This document shows positions 1 through 9,196 of a stretch of 34,839 nt of DNA, piece by piece. Every line of letters begins with the position of its first letter. Position 1 is the stretch's first letter. The translations under genes and the position numbers were made by a program. The notes under the pieces were generated by a model that saw only the letters and a list, made by a program, of their open reading frames with translations, was not told the origin of the DNA and ran no database searches. Origin of the DNA: an uncultured Lutibacter sp. (GTDB lineage Bacteria > Bacteroidota > Bacteroidia > Flavobacteriales > Flavobacteriaceae); contig CAMZLV010000107.1 of the NCBI GenBank assembly GCA_947311835.1, forward strand, positions 1 through 34,839, in the 5' to 3' direction.

Positions 1-438
1 AATTGGGGAACAGGAATTGTATTAGCATTTGTTGCTTTTATCTCTTTTATATTATTTTTTATCATAACAATGATTACTGATAAAAAATATGCTCATGATT
101 TGGTTACCGAGGATTATTATGGACAAGAACTCGTATATCAAAAAGATATTGACAAAGAAAATAATGCTAAAAAATTAATAACAAATGTTAGTTGGAAAAA
201 AACACCTGAAGGATTGGTGATACAATTCCCTGAAGATTTAGATTATAAAAAAATAACTGGTACCGTGTTTCTTTACAGACCGTCAAACAAACAGTTTGAT
301 TTTGAAACTCAAATTTCATTATCAAATCACATTTTGCTCATACCTGACAAACGTATGTTAGAGGGTCGTTGGAACATTAAAGTTGATTGGAAACACAACA
401 ATTCATCTTATATGTACAAAAAAGATATTCTTTATTAA
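1..438 (+). CDS. fixH: FixH family protein (cbb3 oxidase assembly), 5' end truncated by the window
   Basis: Frame stays open from base 1 (NWGTGIVLAFVAFISFILFFIITMITDKKYAHDLVTEDYYGQELVYQKDID...), giving the N-terminal TM helix missing from the 70..438 ORF call; FixH-like YYxxELxYQxxID region. Confidence 0.85.
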   Translation, partial: NWGTGIVLAFVAFISFILFFIITMITDKKYAHDLVTEDYYGQELVYQKDIDKENNAKKLITNVSWKKTPEGLVIQFPEDLDYKKITGTVFLYRPSNKQFDFETQISLSNHILLIPDKRMLEGRWNIKVDWKHNNSSYMYKKDILY

Positions 439-441
439 AAA

Positions 442-1143
442 ATGCTGGTATCTGCGTTCATATTTGGTTTGCTTGGTAGTTTTCATTGTGTTGGCATGTG
501 TGGTCCTATTGCTTTTATGTTGCCTGTTGACAGAACAAATTCTACTAGAAAAATAATACAAATCAGTATTTATCATTTAGGGAGATTATTAGCATATAGT
601 AGTATAGGTCTCGTTTTTGGATTGGTTGGTAAAAGTCTATATATTTTTGGGTTTCAACAACAATTATCTATAATTATAGGTGTTTTGATGATTGTAGTTG
701 TGCTATTACCTTATAAAACTATTAGTAAATTCAACTTATCAAAACCTCTTTTTAAAATAATTTCAAAACTAAAATCCTCTTTAGGCGCTGCATTAAAAAA
801 GAAAACAACAGATACATTTTTTACGATCGGTTTTTTAAACGGGTTTTTACCTTGTGGATTGGTATATATGGCTGTTTTTGGATCAATTGCAAGTGGTAAT
901 GCACTACAAGGTAGTTTGTATATGTTTCTATTTGGAGTTGGCACAATTCCGCTTATGACAACTGCCATATATTTAGGAAAGTTTCTTAATGCAACAATAA
1001 AACAACGCATTCAAAGAGCGATTCCAGTTTTTGTTGTTATTATTGGCGTGTTATTTATACTTCGCGGTTTAGGTCTTGGTATACCTTACATCTCTCCTAC
1101 TCCTGTAATTGATGTTGTAAATAGTACGATTGACTGTCATTAA
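442..1143 (+). CDS. Sulfite exporter TauE/SafE-family (UreH-like) membrane protein, cbb3-locus associated
   Basis: FGLLGSFHCVGMCGPIA and GFLNGFLPCGLVYMA motifs; polytopic; directly follows fixH. Confidence 0.85.
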   Translation: MLVSAFIFGLLGSFHCVGMCGPIAFMLPVDRTNSTRKIIQISIYHLGRLLAYSSIGLVFGLVGKSLYIFGFQQQLSIIIGVLMIVVVLLPYKTISKFNLSKPLFKIISKLKSSLGAALKKKTTDTFFTIGFLNGFLPCGLVYMAVFGSIASGNALQGSLYMFLFGVGTIPLMTTAIYLGKFLNATIKQRIQRAIPVFVVIIGVLFILRGLGLGIPYISPTPVIDVVNSTIDCH

Positions 1144-1145
1144 AA

Positions 1146-1182
1146 AAATGCGCTGGATTAGTATTGACAATCCAACGCATTT
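1146..1182 (-). terminator. Rho-independent terminator of the TonB receptor transcript
   Basis: AAATGCGCTGGATT/AATCCAACGCATTT inverted repeat; the single non-Watson-Crick position is a G-U wobble only in the minus-strand RNA, which is also followed by a T-tract. Confidence 0.75.
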
Positions 1183-1224
1183 AAACTAAAACAAATACTT
1201 ATAATCTAACAATTAGTAAGAAAA

Positions 1225-3234
1225 TCACATCAAGTATGATAAATTTATATAAAAATTACGTCCTTGACGAGGAAAATTATTCCAATCAGCATAAGTAGAA
1301 TAATTTTTATCAAATATATTTTCAATTCCCATTTTCAAAATTATACTTGTGTCTTTAAACTCAAATCGGTTTCCTAAATTAAAATTCATAATTGAATAAG
1401 AAGGTGTCAAATCTTCGCCGTAGTTGGCACTGTAATTCGTTTGATTTCCATCTCCTTTTAATTGAAGTGAAGACGAAAACGATTTGTGCATATAATTCAA
1501 TTCAGCTAAATAAGAAAAAGGTCTTATCAAGGGTAAATTTTGATTTGAATCACCTTTTCCATAATTATATCCTATTGATGTATTTATAGCAAATGATGAA
1601 GAAATCTTGTATTCCGTATTTAAAAAAGCACTAAAAATTGATGCATTATCAAGTGCTTTATATATTCTAACGCCATTTGCACCAATTGTCATTGCAATAA
1701 GTGTAGGATCAATTTCACCAATGATATAATCTGAAATATAAAAGTAAGAAGCCTCAATTGCTACATTTAATTTTTTAAATGTACGGTTTGCATTAAAATT
1801 AAATTCTAGTGCTTTCTCATTTTTTAAATTAGGATTCCCTATATAATCGTATTTATCAAAACTATTGAACAAATAAAAACCGTAGCCTTCACTTACACTT
1901 GGCGCTCTTTCACCATATCCCAAACCAAAACTGAGCTCGTAATCGTGTTTTTTGAACGAATAGTTACTTGACAAACTTGTTAAAAATCTACTTTTAGAAT
2001 CTTGCATATCAGGATAATAAATTTGCAAACTCTGTAAGCCTACCGTATTGTCAATTCTGTTTATTTGCAATGCCAATCTCGTTGATAAACTTAGGGTTTG
2101 ATGTGGAGTAATATTAAATTCGTCTTTTAAATAAATACCAGAATTAAACGTTTTAACGTCTGGCCAAGTGTACATAAACATTGTGTTTTCTGTAGGGTCA
2201 TTAGGATACATCGTCATTTCGGCAAGTGAACGGTTATAATGCGAATTTAAATTTGCTATTAAACGATGCTTATTAAGATTAAATTTCACTTTAGAATAAA
2301 AACCATAAGTATCGCTCCATCCAGGCATATCCATACGTATTGGCACATTAGGACGTTTGGAATCATCCATAATATGTGTTATCGTATTGAAATATAATTT
2401 TGTTTCCCAAGCTTTGATTGTTGTTGAATCGTTTTTATAGTTATGTGCTAGAGATGCAATAGTTGCTTTGGCTAAAGAAACATCCATTGGTAATGCTGGA
2501 TAACCAACATCATTGGCTTGGTCATAAATTAAATCAACTTCAATACTATTGCTATCATTTATTTTATAGCCAGACTGTACTGAAATGTTATATTTTTGAA
2601 ACTGAGAATAGTTTACTTCAATATTTCCTCCTGCTGTATAGTTGTCTGATTTTCTAAAAATACCATCAGCACTTATATAAAATTTGTTAGCAGAATATTC
2701 TATATCTAAACCTGTAGATTTGTAATTTCCGTTGGTTTCATAACCCAAATCAATACTAGACTTTAATCCTGAGTCATAAAATTTCGAACTCGGTAATTTT
2801 AAATCAATTCCACCTCCAATACAGTTTGTGTTTTCTGTTCCTTCTTGTCCAGAATTTACAGTAACTTTCTCAAGGTTTGACACATCTACATATGAAGTAA
2901 TAGGATCCATCTTATCAGTACATGCTCCATAAATCTGCATTCCGTCAATAGTTACAGAAAGCCTATCGCTAGTCATATTATTAAGTGAAGGTTCCCATGC
3001 GTAATTACCACGCTTTATCATCGTTATTTTATTTGCTTTTTCAAGATACTCATCAATACTTGAAAGTGTTTTCTGCTGCCGATAATTACTTAATTTACGT
3101 CTACCTGTAAGTACTATTTCATCTAATTTTCTAATTGAATCGTTTGTTTTACGTTGATTTTTATCTTGTGAATACAAAAATCCTCCGATAAAAAAACAAC
3201 CAATAAACAATAATATGTGTTTCATCCGTTTCAT
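1225..3234 (-). CDS. TonB-dependent outer-membrane receptor, OprC/NosA-like (putative copper)
   Basis: Signal peptide, plug (LDEIVLTGRRK), C-terminal beta-barrel ending ...RQGRNFYINLSYLM; CTDKM (C105/M109) and HIM (H287/M289); adjacent to nos genes. Confidence 0.85.
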   Translation of the reverse strand: MKRMKHILLFIGCFFIGGFLYSQDKNQRKTNDSIRKLDEIVLTGRRKLSNYRQQKTLSSIDEYLEKANKITMIKRGNYAWEPSLNNMTSDRLSVTIDGMQIYGACTDKMDPITSYVDVSNLEKVTVNSGQEGTENTNCIGGGIDLKLPSSKFYDSGLKSSIDLGYETNGNYKSTGLDIEYSANKFYISADGIFRKSDNYTAGGNIEVNYSQFQKYNISVQSGYKINDSNSIEVDLIYDQANDVGYPALPMDVSLAKATIASLAHNYKNDSTTIKAWETKLYFNTITHIMDDSKRPNVPIRMDMPGWSDTYGFYSKVKFNLNKHRLIANLNSHYNRSLAEMTMYPNDPTENTMFMYTWPDVKTFNSGIYLKDEFNITPHQTLSLSTRLALQINRIDNTVGLQSLQIYYPDMQDSKSRFLTSLSSNYSFKKHDYELSFGLGYGERAPSVSEGYGFYLFNSFDKYDYIGNPNLKNEKALEFNFNANRTFKKLNVAIEASYFYISDYIIGEIDPTLIAMTIGANGVRIYKALDNASIFSAFLNTEYKISSSFAINTSIGYNYGKGDSNQNLPLIRPFSYLAELNYMHKSFSSSLQLKGDGNQTNYSANYGEDLTPSYSIMNFNLGNRFEFKDTSIILKMGIENIFDKNYSTYADWNNFPRQGRNFYINLSYLM

Positions 3235-3309
3235 TTTAAGAATAAAATAATATCCACTATGAGCCTAATCATACACATAGCGGAATATTATCAATCAACA
3301 ATTATCAAA

Positions 3310-4155
3310 TTAAAATTCTATTTCTAAATACAAACTGCTTTGTTCTACCATTCCATCAACAATATCTTCGCCTTTTAAAACTGTATTTTGAGCATCTAAA
3401 AGTTTAAGATTAAGTTTCCAATATCCTGTCATAGTAAGCGACAAATCGCCATGATACATACTATCTACCATACTATAAGTTAAATCAGTATTGTTTGGCG
3501 AACTATGATTTCCCATAGATGGCATACGAGGATCTAAAGTAATAGTGTAATTTTCTACAACAGGAAAACTCATCATATTTTCCATTTTATATAATCCTAC
3601 AACCATATCATTAATCGCTATTTTAGGGTTATTCGGTTCAATCAACGCCATGATATATTTAACAGAATCTGTTCCTGTAAAAGTAGTTACATTTTGACGT
3701 GTACTTTGCAATACCATAATAGTATCTTGAACCATATAATCAACACCATCAATAGTATACATAAATTTAAGCGACCAACCAGAAGCGTCTAGTCCTGTCA
3801 TTTGAAATACAGTATATCCATTATATAAAGTTGTTGATTCATTTACTTTGGTTAATTCTGATTTTGGACAAGAATGTGTCATTGTAGGCATTTGCATTGT
3901 TGGCATCCAATTAATAGCAATATTTTTAAGATACTTTTGAGTTGCATTATCTTTAATTCGTATACTTATATTATTATATCCTGTATAAAAATTACCTGAT
4001 TCTGTATATACCTCTATGATGTGCGTTTCATTTCTAAATTCTTGAACCTTTATTAGGTTTTCTGTTTCGTCAATTACAGGTTCGTCAGTAGGATCACATG
4101 CTGTGAAAATTGTGAATACGAATAAAATTGGTAATAAATACTTTAAGTTTTTCAT
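3310..4155 (-). CDS. Met/His-rich lipoprotein, YtkA/FixH-like domains (putative copper binding)
   Basis: Start at internal ATG (MKNLKYLLPILFVFTIFTAC, lipobox) rather than the 4212 ORF start; motifs MPTMQMPTMTHSCP and MPSMGNHSSP. Confidence 0.7.
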   Translation of the reverse strand: MKNLKYLLPILFVFTIFTACDPTDEPVIDETENLIKVQEFRNETHIIEVYTESGNFYTGYNNISIRIKDNATQKYLKNIAINWMPTMQMPTMTHSCPKSELTKVNESTTLYNGYTVFQMTGLDASGWSLKFMYTIDGVDYMVQDTIMVLQSTRQNVTTFTGTDSVKYIMALIEPNNPKIAINDMVVGLYKMENMMSFPVVENYTITLDPRMPSMGNHSSPNNTDLTYSMVDSMYHGDLSLTMTGYWKLNLKLLDAQNTVLKGEDIVDGMVEQSSLYLEIEF

Positions 4156-4384
4156 TTTGTTTGTTTTAATGTTAAATACTAGTTTATTGTTGCCTCTTAA
4201 AAAAAGTGACAAGTGATTTTGTTTAATTAAAAAGTTACTATGCTAAAGTGTGCTGTGTTTTAGTTAATAAAATACAGTCATATGTAACTGAATATAAAAA
4301 CTTGATTTTATAAACCAACACATACAATATGTTGCACGAATTAATTTAAAACAAGAAATTATATCTCAAAAAAAGGTGGAAAAA

Positions 4385-4771
4385 TTAGCTAAATAAAGGT
4401 GGAGGAAGTGCTATTTTATAATACTTATTGATAACGTTATAGTTCTTAGTATCAATGCACTTTTTAGGCTGAAATACTATAAATGTGAATAATTTATACT
4501 CATTTACTGGTTGAATATAATTGTAAACTATATTATTTTGATTGCTTTGAATTGGCATTTCAGCATTATTCATGTCTTTTTTCAGTGCCTTTACTAATTG
4601 ACACTTACCAAAACAACCTTGTTGATTATCTTTTTGCACACACAACGTTTTTGCAATCATATCTTGATTGATTGCAAAGTCTATCAAAATTGAAGTATCT
4701 TTAATAAGACTCAAAAACAATACAATCGTCAATAAAAAAGCGATTATTCTATGTGTAAACGAACTATTCAT
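4385..4771 (-). CDS. Small membrane-anchored Cys-motif protein (CxxKDxxxxCxGKC type), unknown function
   Basis: N-terminal TM, CVQKDNQQGCFGKCQLVKAL; preceded by a strong composite promoter; gene context with TonB receptor. Confidence 0.7.
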   Translation of the reverse strand: MNSSFTHRIIAFLLTIVLFLSLIKDTSILIDFAINQDMIAKTLCVQKDNQQGCFGKCQLVKALKKDMNNAEMPIQSNQNNIVYNYIQPVNEYKLFTFIVFQPKKCIDTKNYNVINKYYKIALPPPLFS

Positions 4772-4776
4772 CGTTG

Positions 4777-4819
4777 CAAAATTAATTAATCATTTAGTTT
4801 TAAATTATGACATATGTCA
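4777..4819 (-). promoter_or_regulatory. Crp/Fnr-like box + -7 element (site A)
   Basis: TGACATATGTCA (4808..4819, perfect palindrome), 23 bp, TAATTTTG (4777..4784, minus strand). Confidence 0.7.
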
Positions 4820-4835
4820 GATTTAAAAAAAAATA

Positions 4836-5618
4836 CTAAAAATCTTTCTTTTTCAATTTCATATTGATTCGTAATAATGGTATTGCAACCCAAAAACACA
4901 ATACCAACAGTGATAATATTGCTCCTAAATTTGTACCAAAAAAATCTTTAAAAACGGCTCCTGTATAACCTAACAGGGCAGAAATATCTAGTTTTAAAAG
5001 AATTAAAATTCGAGATAAATCAATTGGATTTAGCATTGTAGCAAATAATGAAAATTTATCTAAAGGATATTCATTAAACATCATCAATGAAATCATAAAA
5101 ATACCATCATAAATTACTGCCAAAAAAAGCCACATTAATATTGCAAAACCAAAACCTTTTATTTTATTTTCGTTAGACAAGGCTATGTTAAAGGCAAGTG
5201 CTACAAAAATAAAATTTAGAAATGCTCCTACTAAAATCAGCAAACTAAAATCAAATATTGCTGCAGATTTAAACAAGCCATAAACTACAAATGGAATTCC
5301 TAATCCTAATAATAAACTGAGTGTTAATGAAAGTGAAATTCCTAAATATTGACCTATAAAAATGGTGCTTCGCTTGATTGGTTGTGCTAATAGTAATTCT
5401 GTAAATTCTTTGGAGTTATAATAATACATCACTCCAAAAATAGTTCCTATTAATGGTGTTAATACGATAATGATATTCATTAAAGTTATTACTGCTTTGT
5501 TTATATCGTTGTTTAAAAACAATAATACGTAGCCTAATAATAGATAAAAAGCAAAGTAAACGTAACTCCATCTACTACGTAATAAATCAACTATTGAATA
5601 TTTTAAAATTTTAAGCAT
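4836..5618 (-). CDS. nosY: ABC transporter permease of the nos maturation system
   Basis: Six-TM ABC-2-type permease; overlaps nosF by 8 bp; nos context. Confidence 0.88.
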   Translation of the reverse strand: MLKILKYSIVDLLRSRWSYVYFAFYLLLGYVLLFLNNDINKAVITLMNIIIVLTPLIGTIFGVMYYYNSKEFTELLLAQPIKRSTIFIGQYLGISLSLTLSLLLGLGIPFVVYGLFKSAAIFDFSLLILVGAFLNFIFVALAFNIALSNENKIKGFGFAILMWLFLAVIYDGIFMISLMMFNEYPLDKFSLFATMLNPIDLSRILILLKLDISALLGYTGAVFKDFFGTNLGAILSLLVLCFWVAIPLLRINMKLKKKDF

Positions 5619-6318
5619 ATTGTTTTGAAATTAAGTTAGCAATTGCATGCTCTAAGTTATCTTGTTCGGTTTGTTTTTTTAGTGCGATAACACTTCCTTT
5701 AAAATAGATTTTACCGTCAAGTAAAAAAACAATTTCATCGGCTATTTCATCAACCAAACTCATAATATGAGTTGTAATCAAAATTGTTTTTCCTTTTTCT
5801 TTTTCTTTATTTATAAGATTTTTTAGATGTATTAAGGCTATTGGATCAAGTCCAGTTGTAGGTTCGTCAAGAATAATTAAATCACTATCAAACATAAAGG
5901 TCAATACCAAATTCACTTTTTGTTTTGTACCTCCTGACAAGTTTCCTAATTTTTTTTTCAAAAATGGAGATAAACCAAATAATTGTATCAACTCCTCTTC
6001 ATTTGATGGTTTTGGTCGTAAATTTTTCACCATCGCAATTAATTCTTTTACTGATAAATTTGCAGGAAAATTGGCTATTTGTGGCAAATAATTTATATCA
6101 TTTCTATAGTTCCATTTTTTTAAAACACTTTTATTATCTAATAAAATTTCACCTTTATTAGGTACAACCATACCTAAAATAGACTTAATTAAGGTAGTTT
6201 TACCTGAGCCATTTGGTCCTAAAATGGCAAAAATACCTCCTTGATTTATAGTTAAATCTAAACCATCTAAAACGGTTAGTTTTCCAAATTTTTTATGTAG
6301 TTTTTTAATTTCAATCAT
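5611..6318 (-). CDS. nosF: ABC transporter ATP-binding protein of the nos maturation system
   Basis: Walker A GPNGSGKTT, signature LSGGTKQKV, Walker B LIILDEP. Confidence 0.9.
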   Translation of the reverse strand: MIEIKKLHKKFGKLTVLDGLDLTINQGGIFAILGPNGSGKTTLIKSILGMVVPNKGEILLDNKSVLKKWNYRNDINYLPQIANFPANLSVKELIAMVKNLRPKPSNEEELIQLFGLSPFLKKKLGNLSGGTKQKVNLVLTFMFDSDLIILDEPTTGLDPIALIHLKNLINKEKEKGKTILITTHIMSLVDEIADEIVFLLDGKIYFKGSVIALKKQTEQDNLEHAIANLISKQYA

Positions 6319-6329
6319 ACAACTAATTA

Positions 6330-7583
6330 TTAGTCTGTTAGTGGATTAATTGGTTTCATTAATGGCTTGACATCCATCAAATCATCAGGAGTAAATACAG
6401 GTGATACTTTTTCTGAAAAATTTATAATATCAACAAATAAACTTCTAAGAAGCACTAAGGTTTCAGGTGTTTTATTTACAACATATGAAAACAGTTTTAC
6501 AGGTCTAAAAGGTACGTCTCCTATTCCGTTTTTATCAATATCATAGCCTGTATATTCACTCCAATAATTGGCTTCAAATTTATTGTCATTCAGTCGGCTA
6601 TTATATGACAAATCAAATGCATTGTGCATAAAATTATTGTATTCAAAGATATTGGTATAACAACCTCCTGTAAACTTTAAAGCCCAACCGTTGCGTATAA
6701 AATGATTGTTTTTATAATTTATTCGATTGCATCCGTCTATATTAATTCCTATTGTATTTTGTTCAAACACATTATCTACAATTTCAGCATCATAAATTTC
6801 TTTGAGCAACAATCCGTAGGATGCTGTTCCCCAATTAAAATGAAATGTATTATGATGCATATTTATATGTTTTGAAAACATCACTGCTACTCCTGCTCCA
6901 TTACCTTTAAATTCGTTATGATGGTATTCATTATAATGCGAAAACATAAAATGCAATCCGTAGCGTATGTTATTTATAGACTTGTTATCAGAAAAATGAC
7001 TATGCTCAGAATATTCAATATAAATACCATCTCGCATACCAGAAATTACGTTTTTTTCGATACGCATATTATCACATTTCCACAGATGAAAACCGTTCCC
7101 TGAAGAAGCCTCTACTTTAGCATTGCCATAAACTTTATTATTACTCAACAACCCAAAACGTGTACGTTGTAAAATAAAAGCATAAAAACAGTTATCTATA
7201 GTGTTGTTTTGAATTACAAAATTTTTACTTTTAGAAACAAAAAAAGCTGCGATTTCTTTAGTATAACTCATCCCAACATTTTTAATATTGAATCCTGAGA
7301 TAGAAAAGTTATTTGCTTTAATAGAAAAAACACTTTCTTGTTTATTTTCTGCGTCTATTGTTGGGTAATTTTCTCCAATTATATGAATACCATTTTGAAA
7401 GCTAATTTTAGTTTCTTTATACAATCCTTTTTTTACAATAATTGTATCTCCTTGTTTAGCCAACAAGGTTGCATCTTTGATGGTTTTTATTTCACAACTT
7501 GCACATACCGTTATAGTTGACGCTTGTAAATTTGAAACTATAAATAAAAAAATTACTAAAAAATAATTTAAACTTTTTTTCAT
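6330..7583 (-). CDS. nosD: Periplasmic copper-binding/maturation protein NosD (parallel beta-helix)
   Basis: Signal peptide; right-handed beta-helix repeats (NNTIDNC.., GNGAGVAVMFSKHINMHHN); upstream of nosFY. Confidence 0.92.
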   Translation of the reverse strand: MKKSLNYFLVIFLFIVSNLQASTITVCASCEIKTIKDATLLAKQGDTIIVKKGLYKETKISFQNGIHIIGENYPTIDAENKQESVFSIKANNFSISGFNIKNVGMSYTKEIAAFFVSKSKNFVIQNNTIDNCFYAFILQRTRFGLLSNNKVYGNAKVEASSGNGFHLWKCDNMRIEKNVISGMRDGIYIEYSEHSHFSDNKSINNIRYGLHFMFSHYNEYHHNEFKGNGAGVAVMFSKHINMHHNTFHFNWGTASYGLLLKEIYDAEIVDNVFEQNTIGINIDGCNRINYKNNHFIRNGWALKFTGGCYTNIFEYNNFMHNAFDLSYNSRLNDNKFEANYWSEYTGYDIDKNGIGDVPFRPVKLFSYVVNKTPETLVLLRSLFVDIINFSEKVSPVFTPDDLMDVKPLMKPINPLTD

Positions 7584-7678
7584 ATATAAAACACTATTAA
7601 AAGTATCGGCAAATATACGACATTATAGTCTTTTAATGAGTTGTCTTACTTCTTTTTTGTCATAATCAAAATACATAA

Positions 7679-7942
7679 TTTTATCATGCTATAAAATATC
7701 GGAATATCAAAAATAGCCATTCCATCTTTTGTGATAATAGCGTTTGGACAGATTATGAAAACGCCTCTAAAATGATTGCTCTTGTTAGACATTTAGGGCA
7801 ACGAATTATATGTATTCCATCAAAAAACATGGTTATTGTACGAACTGGTGATGTAACTGACAAAAAAAATAACCCAAAAAAAATTCCCGGAAAAGAAACC
7901 TATATTTGGGTTAGTGAAGCGTTAAAAATGATAGCTATTTAA
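7679..7942 (+). pseudogene. Remnant of a serine hydrolase (beta-lactamase family) C-terminus
   Basis: Plus-frame open from 7679 without a plausible start: ...VWTDYENASKMIALVRHLGQRIICIPSKNMVIVRTGDVTDKKNNPKKIPGKETYIWVSEALKMIAI*; resembles the (G)HLGQRI..IPSKNMVIVR(T/L)G C-terminal block. Confidence 0.55.
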
Positions 7943-7952
7943 CTTCAAAATA

Positions 7953-8396
7953 TTATTTTACAAACTTTGCTTTTAATTGTTTCCAAGTAAATATTTTTCC
8001 ACTATACATTGATTGTGCTTTTTTAGCCGTTTCTATTGAACTAAACGCCGATAAATTTGCTCCCATCGGACTTTTAATTTTTTCAGAAATTAAGTAAGTT
8101 GCTTTTCTTGCTGGAATTAATTCTCCTGGTTTTGTATAATCTGCAACTAAAATAAATGCGAGTTTTTCTTCATTATTTTCATTATTTATTTTTTGAACCA
8201 AACATTCAATAGCATCAAACATATATGCTTTTCCTTTTTTAGTAACATATTCTGCAGCATGTGTTTTATCAACAACTGTCATGTCACAGTGATAACAATG
8301 ATCATTACCATAGTTAATTTCTTTTGGTTCTACTTTACAAGATACAAGTAAAATTATACTCAAAAAAACAAGTATTAGCGTACGTGAATTTTTCAT
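7953..8396 (-). CDS. nosL: Nitrous oxide reductase accessory lipoprotein NosL
   Basis: Lipobox LLVSC; CYHCDMTV motif; KGKAYMFDAIECLVQ. Confidence 0.93.
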   Translation of the reverse strand: MKNSRTLILVFLSIILLVSCKVEPKEINYGNDHCYHCDMTVVDKTHAAEYVTKKGKAYMFDAIECLVQKINNENNEEKLAFILVADYTKPGELIPARKATYLISEKIKSPMGANLSAFSSIETAKKAQSMYSGKIFTWKQLKAKFVK

Positions 8397-8425
8397 TTTT
8401 AAAAATTTGTTGAATTAAATAAAAC

Positions 8426-8544
8426 AAATGAGGCTGCCGAATTAGTTATATTATCATTATGGATGGTATTGAAAAAACTCAAAGAACTAAAAACGAGTAT
8501 ACTTTTCATTGTATTCATAATGTATCTATCAGACAACCTCATTT
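8426..8544. mobile_element. Putative 119-bp MITE-like element or decayed insertion with imperfect terminal inverted repeats
   Basis: Left AAATGAGGCTG... and right ...CAACCTCATTT are inverted; internal CATTATGGATGGTATTGAAAA vs reverse complement CATTATGAATACAATGAAAA. Confidence 0.4.
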
Positions 8545-8550
8545 AAAAAA

Positions 8551-9174
8551 TTAAGATTTTGCTTCTTTTTTTCCTGTAATAAATGCCATTAATGACAATA
8601 CCATACCGACTACTATAAAATATGCTCCAAGGGCTGGAAAAGAGTAAACTTCAAAGTTTAATAGTTTCTTGTACCCTAAAAATGGCGGTTGATATCCCAT
8701 TGGTTTACCTGTTACAGGATCTGCAATTTTTAATATTGCGTTTGGATCTAAATTATGACCATAAGAGTCCAACCATGCATAAAAATCATACAAGCCTGCC
8801 ATCCCTAAAAATACCATAATTAAAAGCCAATACAAATACCATTTATGATTTCCTTTAAAACCAACAAACAAACCAAAAGCAATCATAACACCAATTACTA
8901 TTGGGAAAATAGTGAATTCTATAAAAGGTTCTATTTCTTTTTTAGCAACATTCTCTTCGGTTGGTAAATGAGCCATACCAATATAATGATTCAACAAATC
9001 TATGTTTTTAACATCGTTATATTGCACACCATCTGACAAGTGTGTAATATGAATATTTAATCCCAAAGGTTCAGGATATTGTGGTGCTACCAAGGTTATT
9101 TTCCATAAAGGTAACACATATAAAGCACCTAATAAAAGCGCTCCAATTATCATTAATATTTTTGATTTTTTCAT
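8551..9174 (-). CDS. nos-cluster-associated four-TM membrane protein of unknown function
   Basis: About 4 predicted TMs; conserved-looking loop NLDPNAILKIADPVTGKPMGYQPPFLGYKKLLNF; between nosZ and nosL. Confidence 0.8.
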   Translation of the reverse strand: MKKSKILMIIGALLLGALYVLPLWKITLVAPQYPEPLGLNIHITHLSDGVQYNDVKNIDLLNHYIGMAHLPTEENVAKKEIEPFIEFTIFPIVIGVMIAFGLFVGFKGNHKWYLYWLLIMVFLGMAGLYDFYAWLDSYGHNLDPNAILKIADPVTGKPMGYQPPFLGYKKLLNFEVYSFPALGAYFIVVGMVLSLMAFITGKKEAKS

Positions 9175-9196
9175 GATGTTTAAATTAATTTTAGTG

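Noticed and set aside
711-1010. Minus-strand 99-aa ORF
   Set aside because: Antisense to the SafE-like gene; no recognisable domain or start context.
3260-3271. TGAGCCTAATCA dyad upstream of the TonB receptor as another Crp/Fnr site
   Set aside because: Only TGA-N6-TCA matches, no -7 element at the 23-bp spacing and too close to the start codon; likely chance.
4156-4212. N-terminal extension of the Met/His-rich lipoprotein ORF
   Set aside because: The lipoprotein signal begins at the internal ATG (4155); the extra 19 residues lack signal character.
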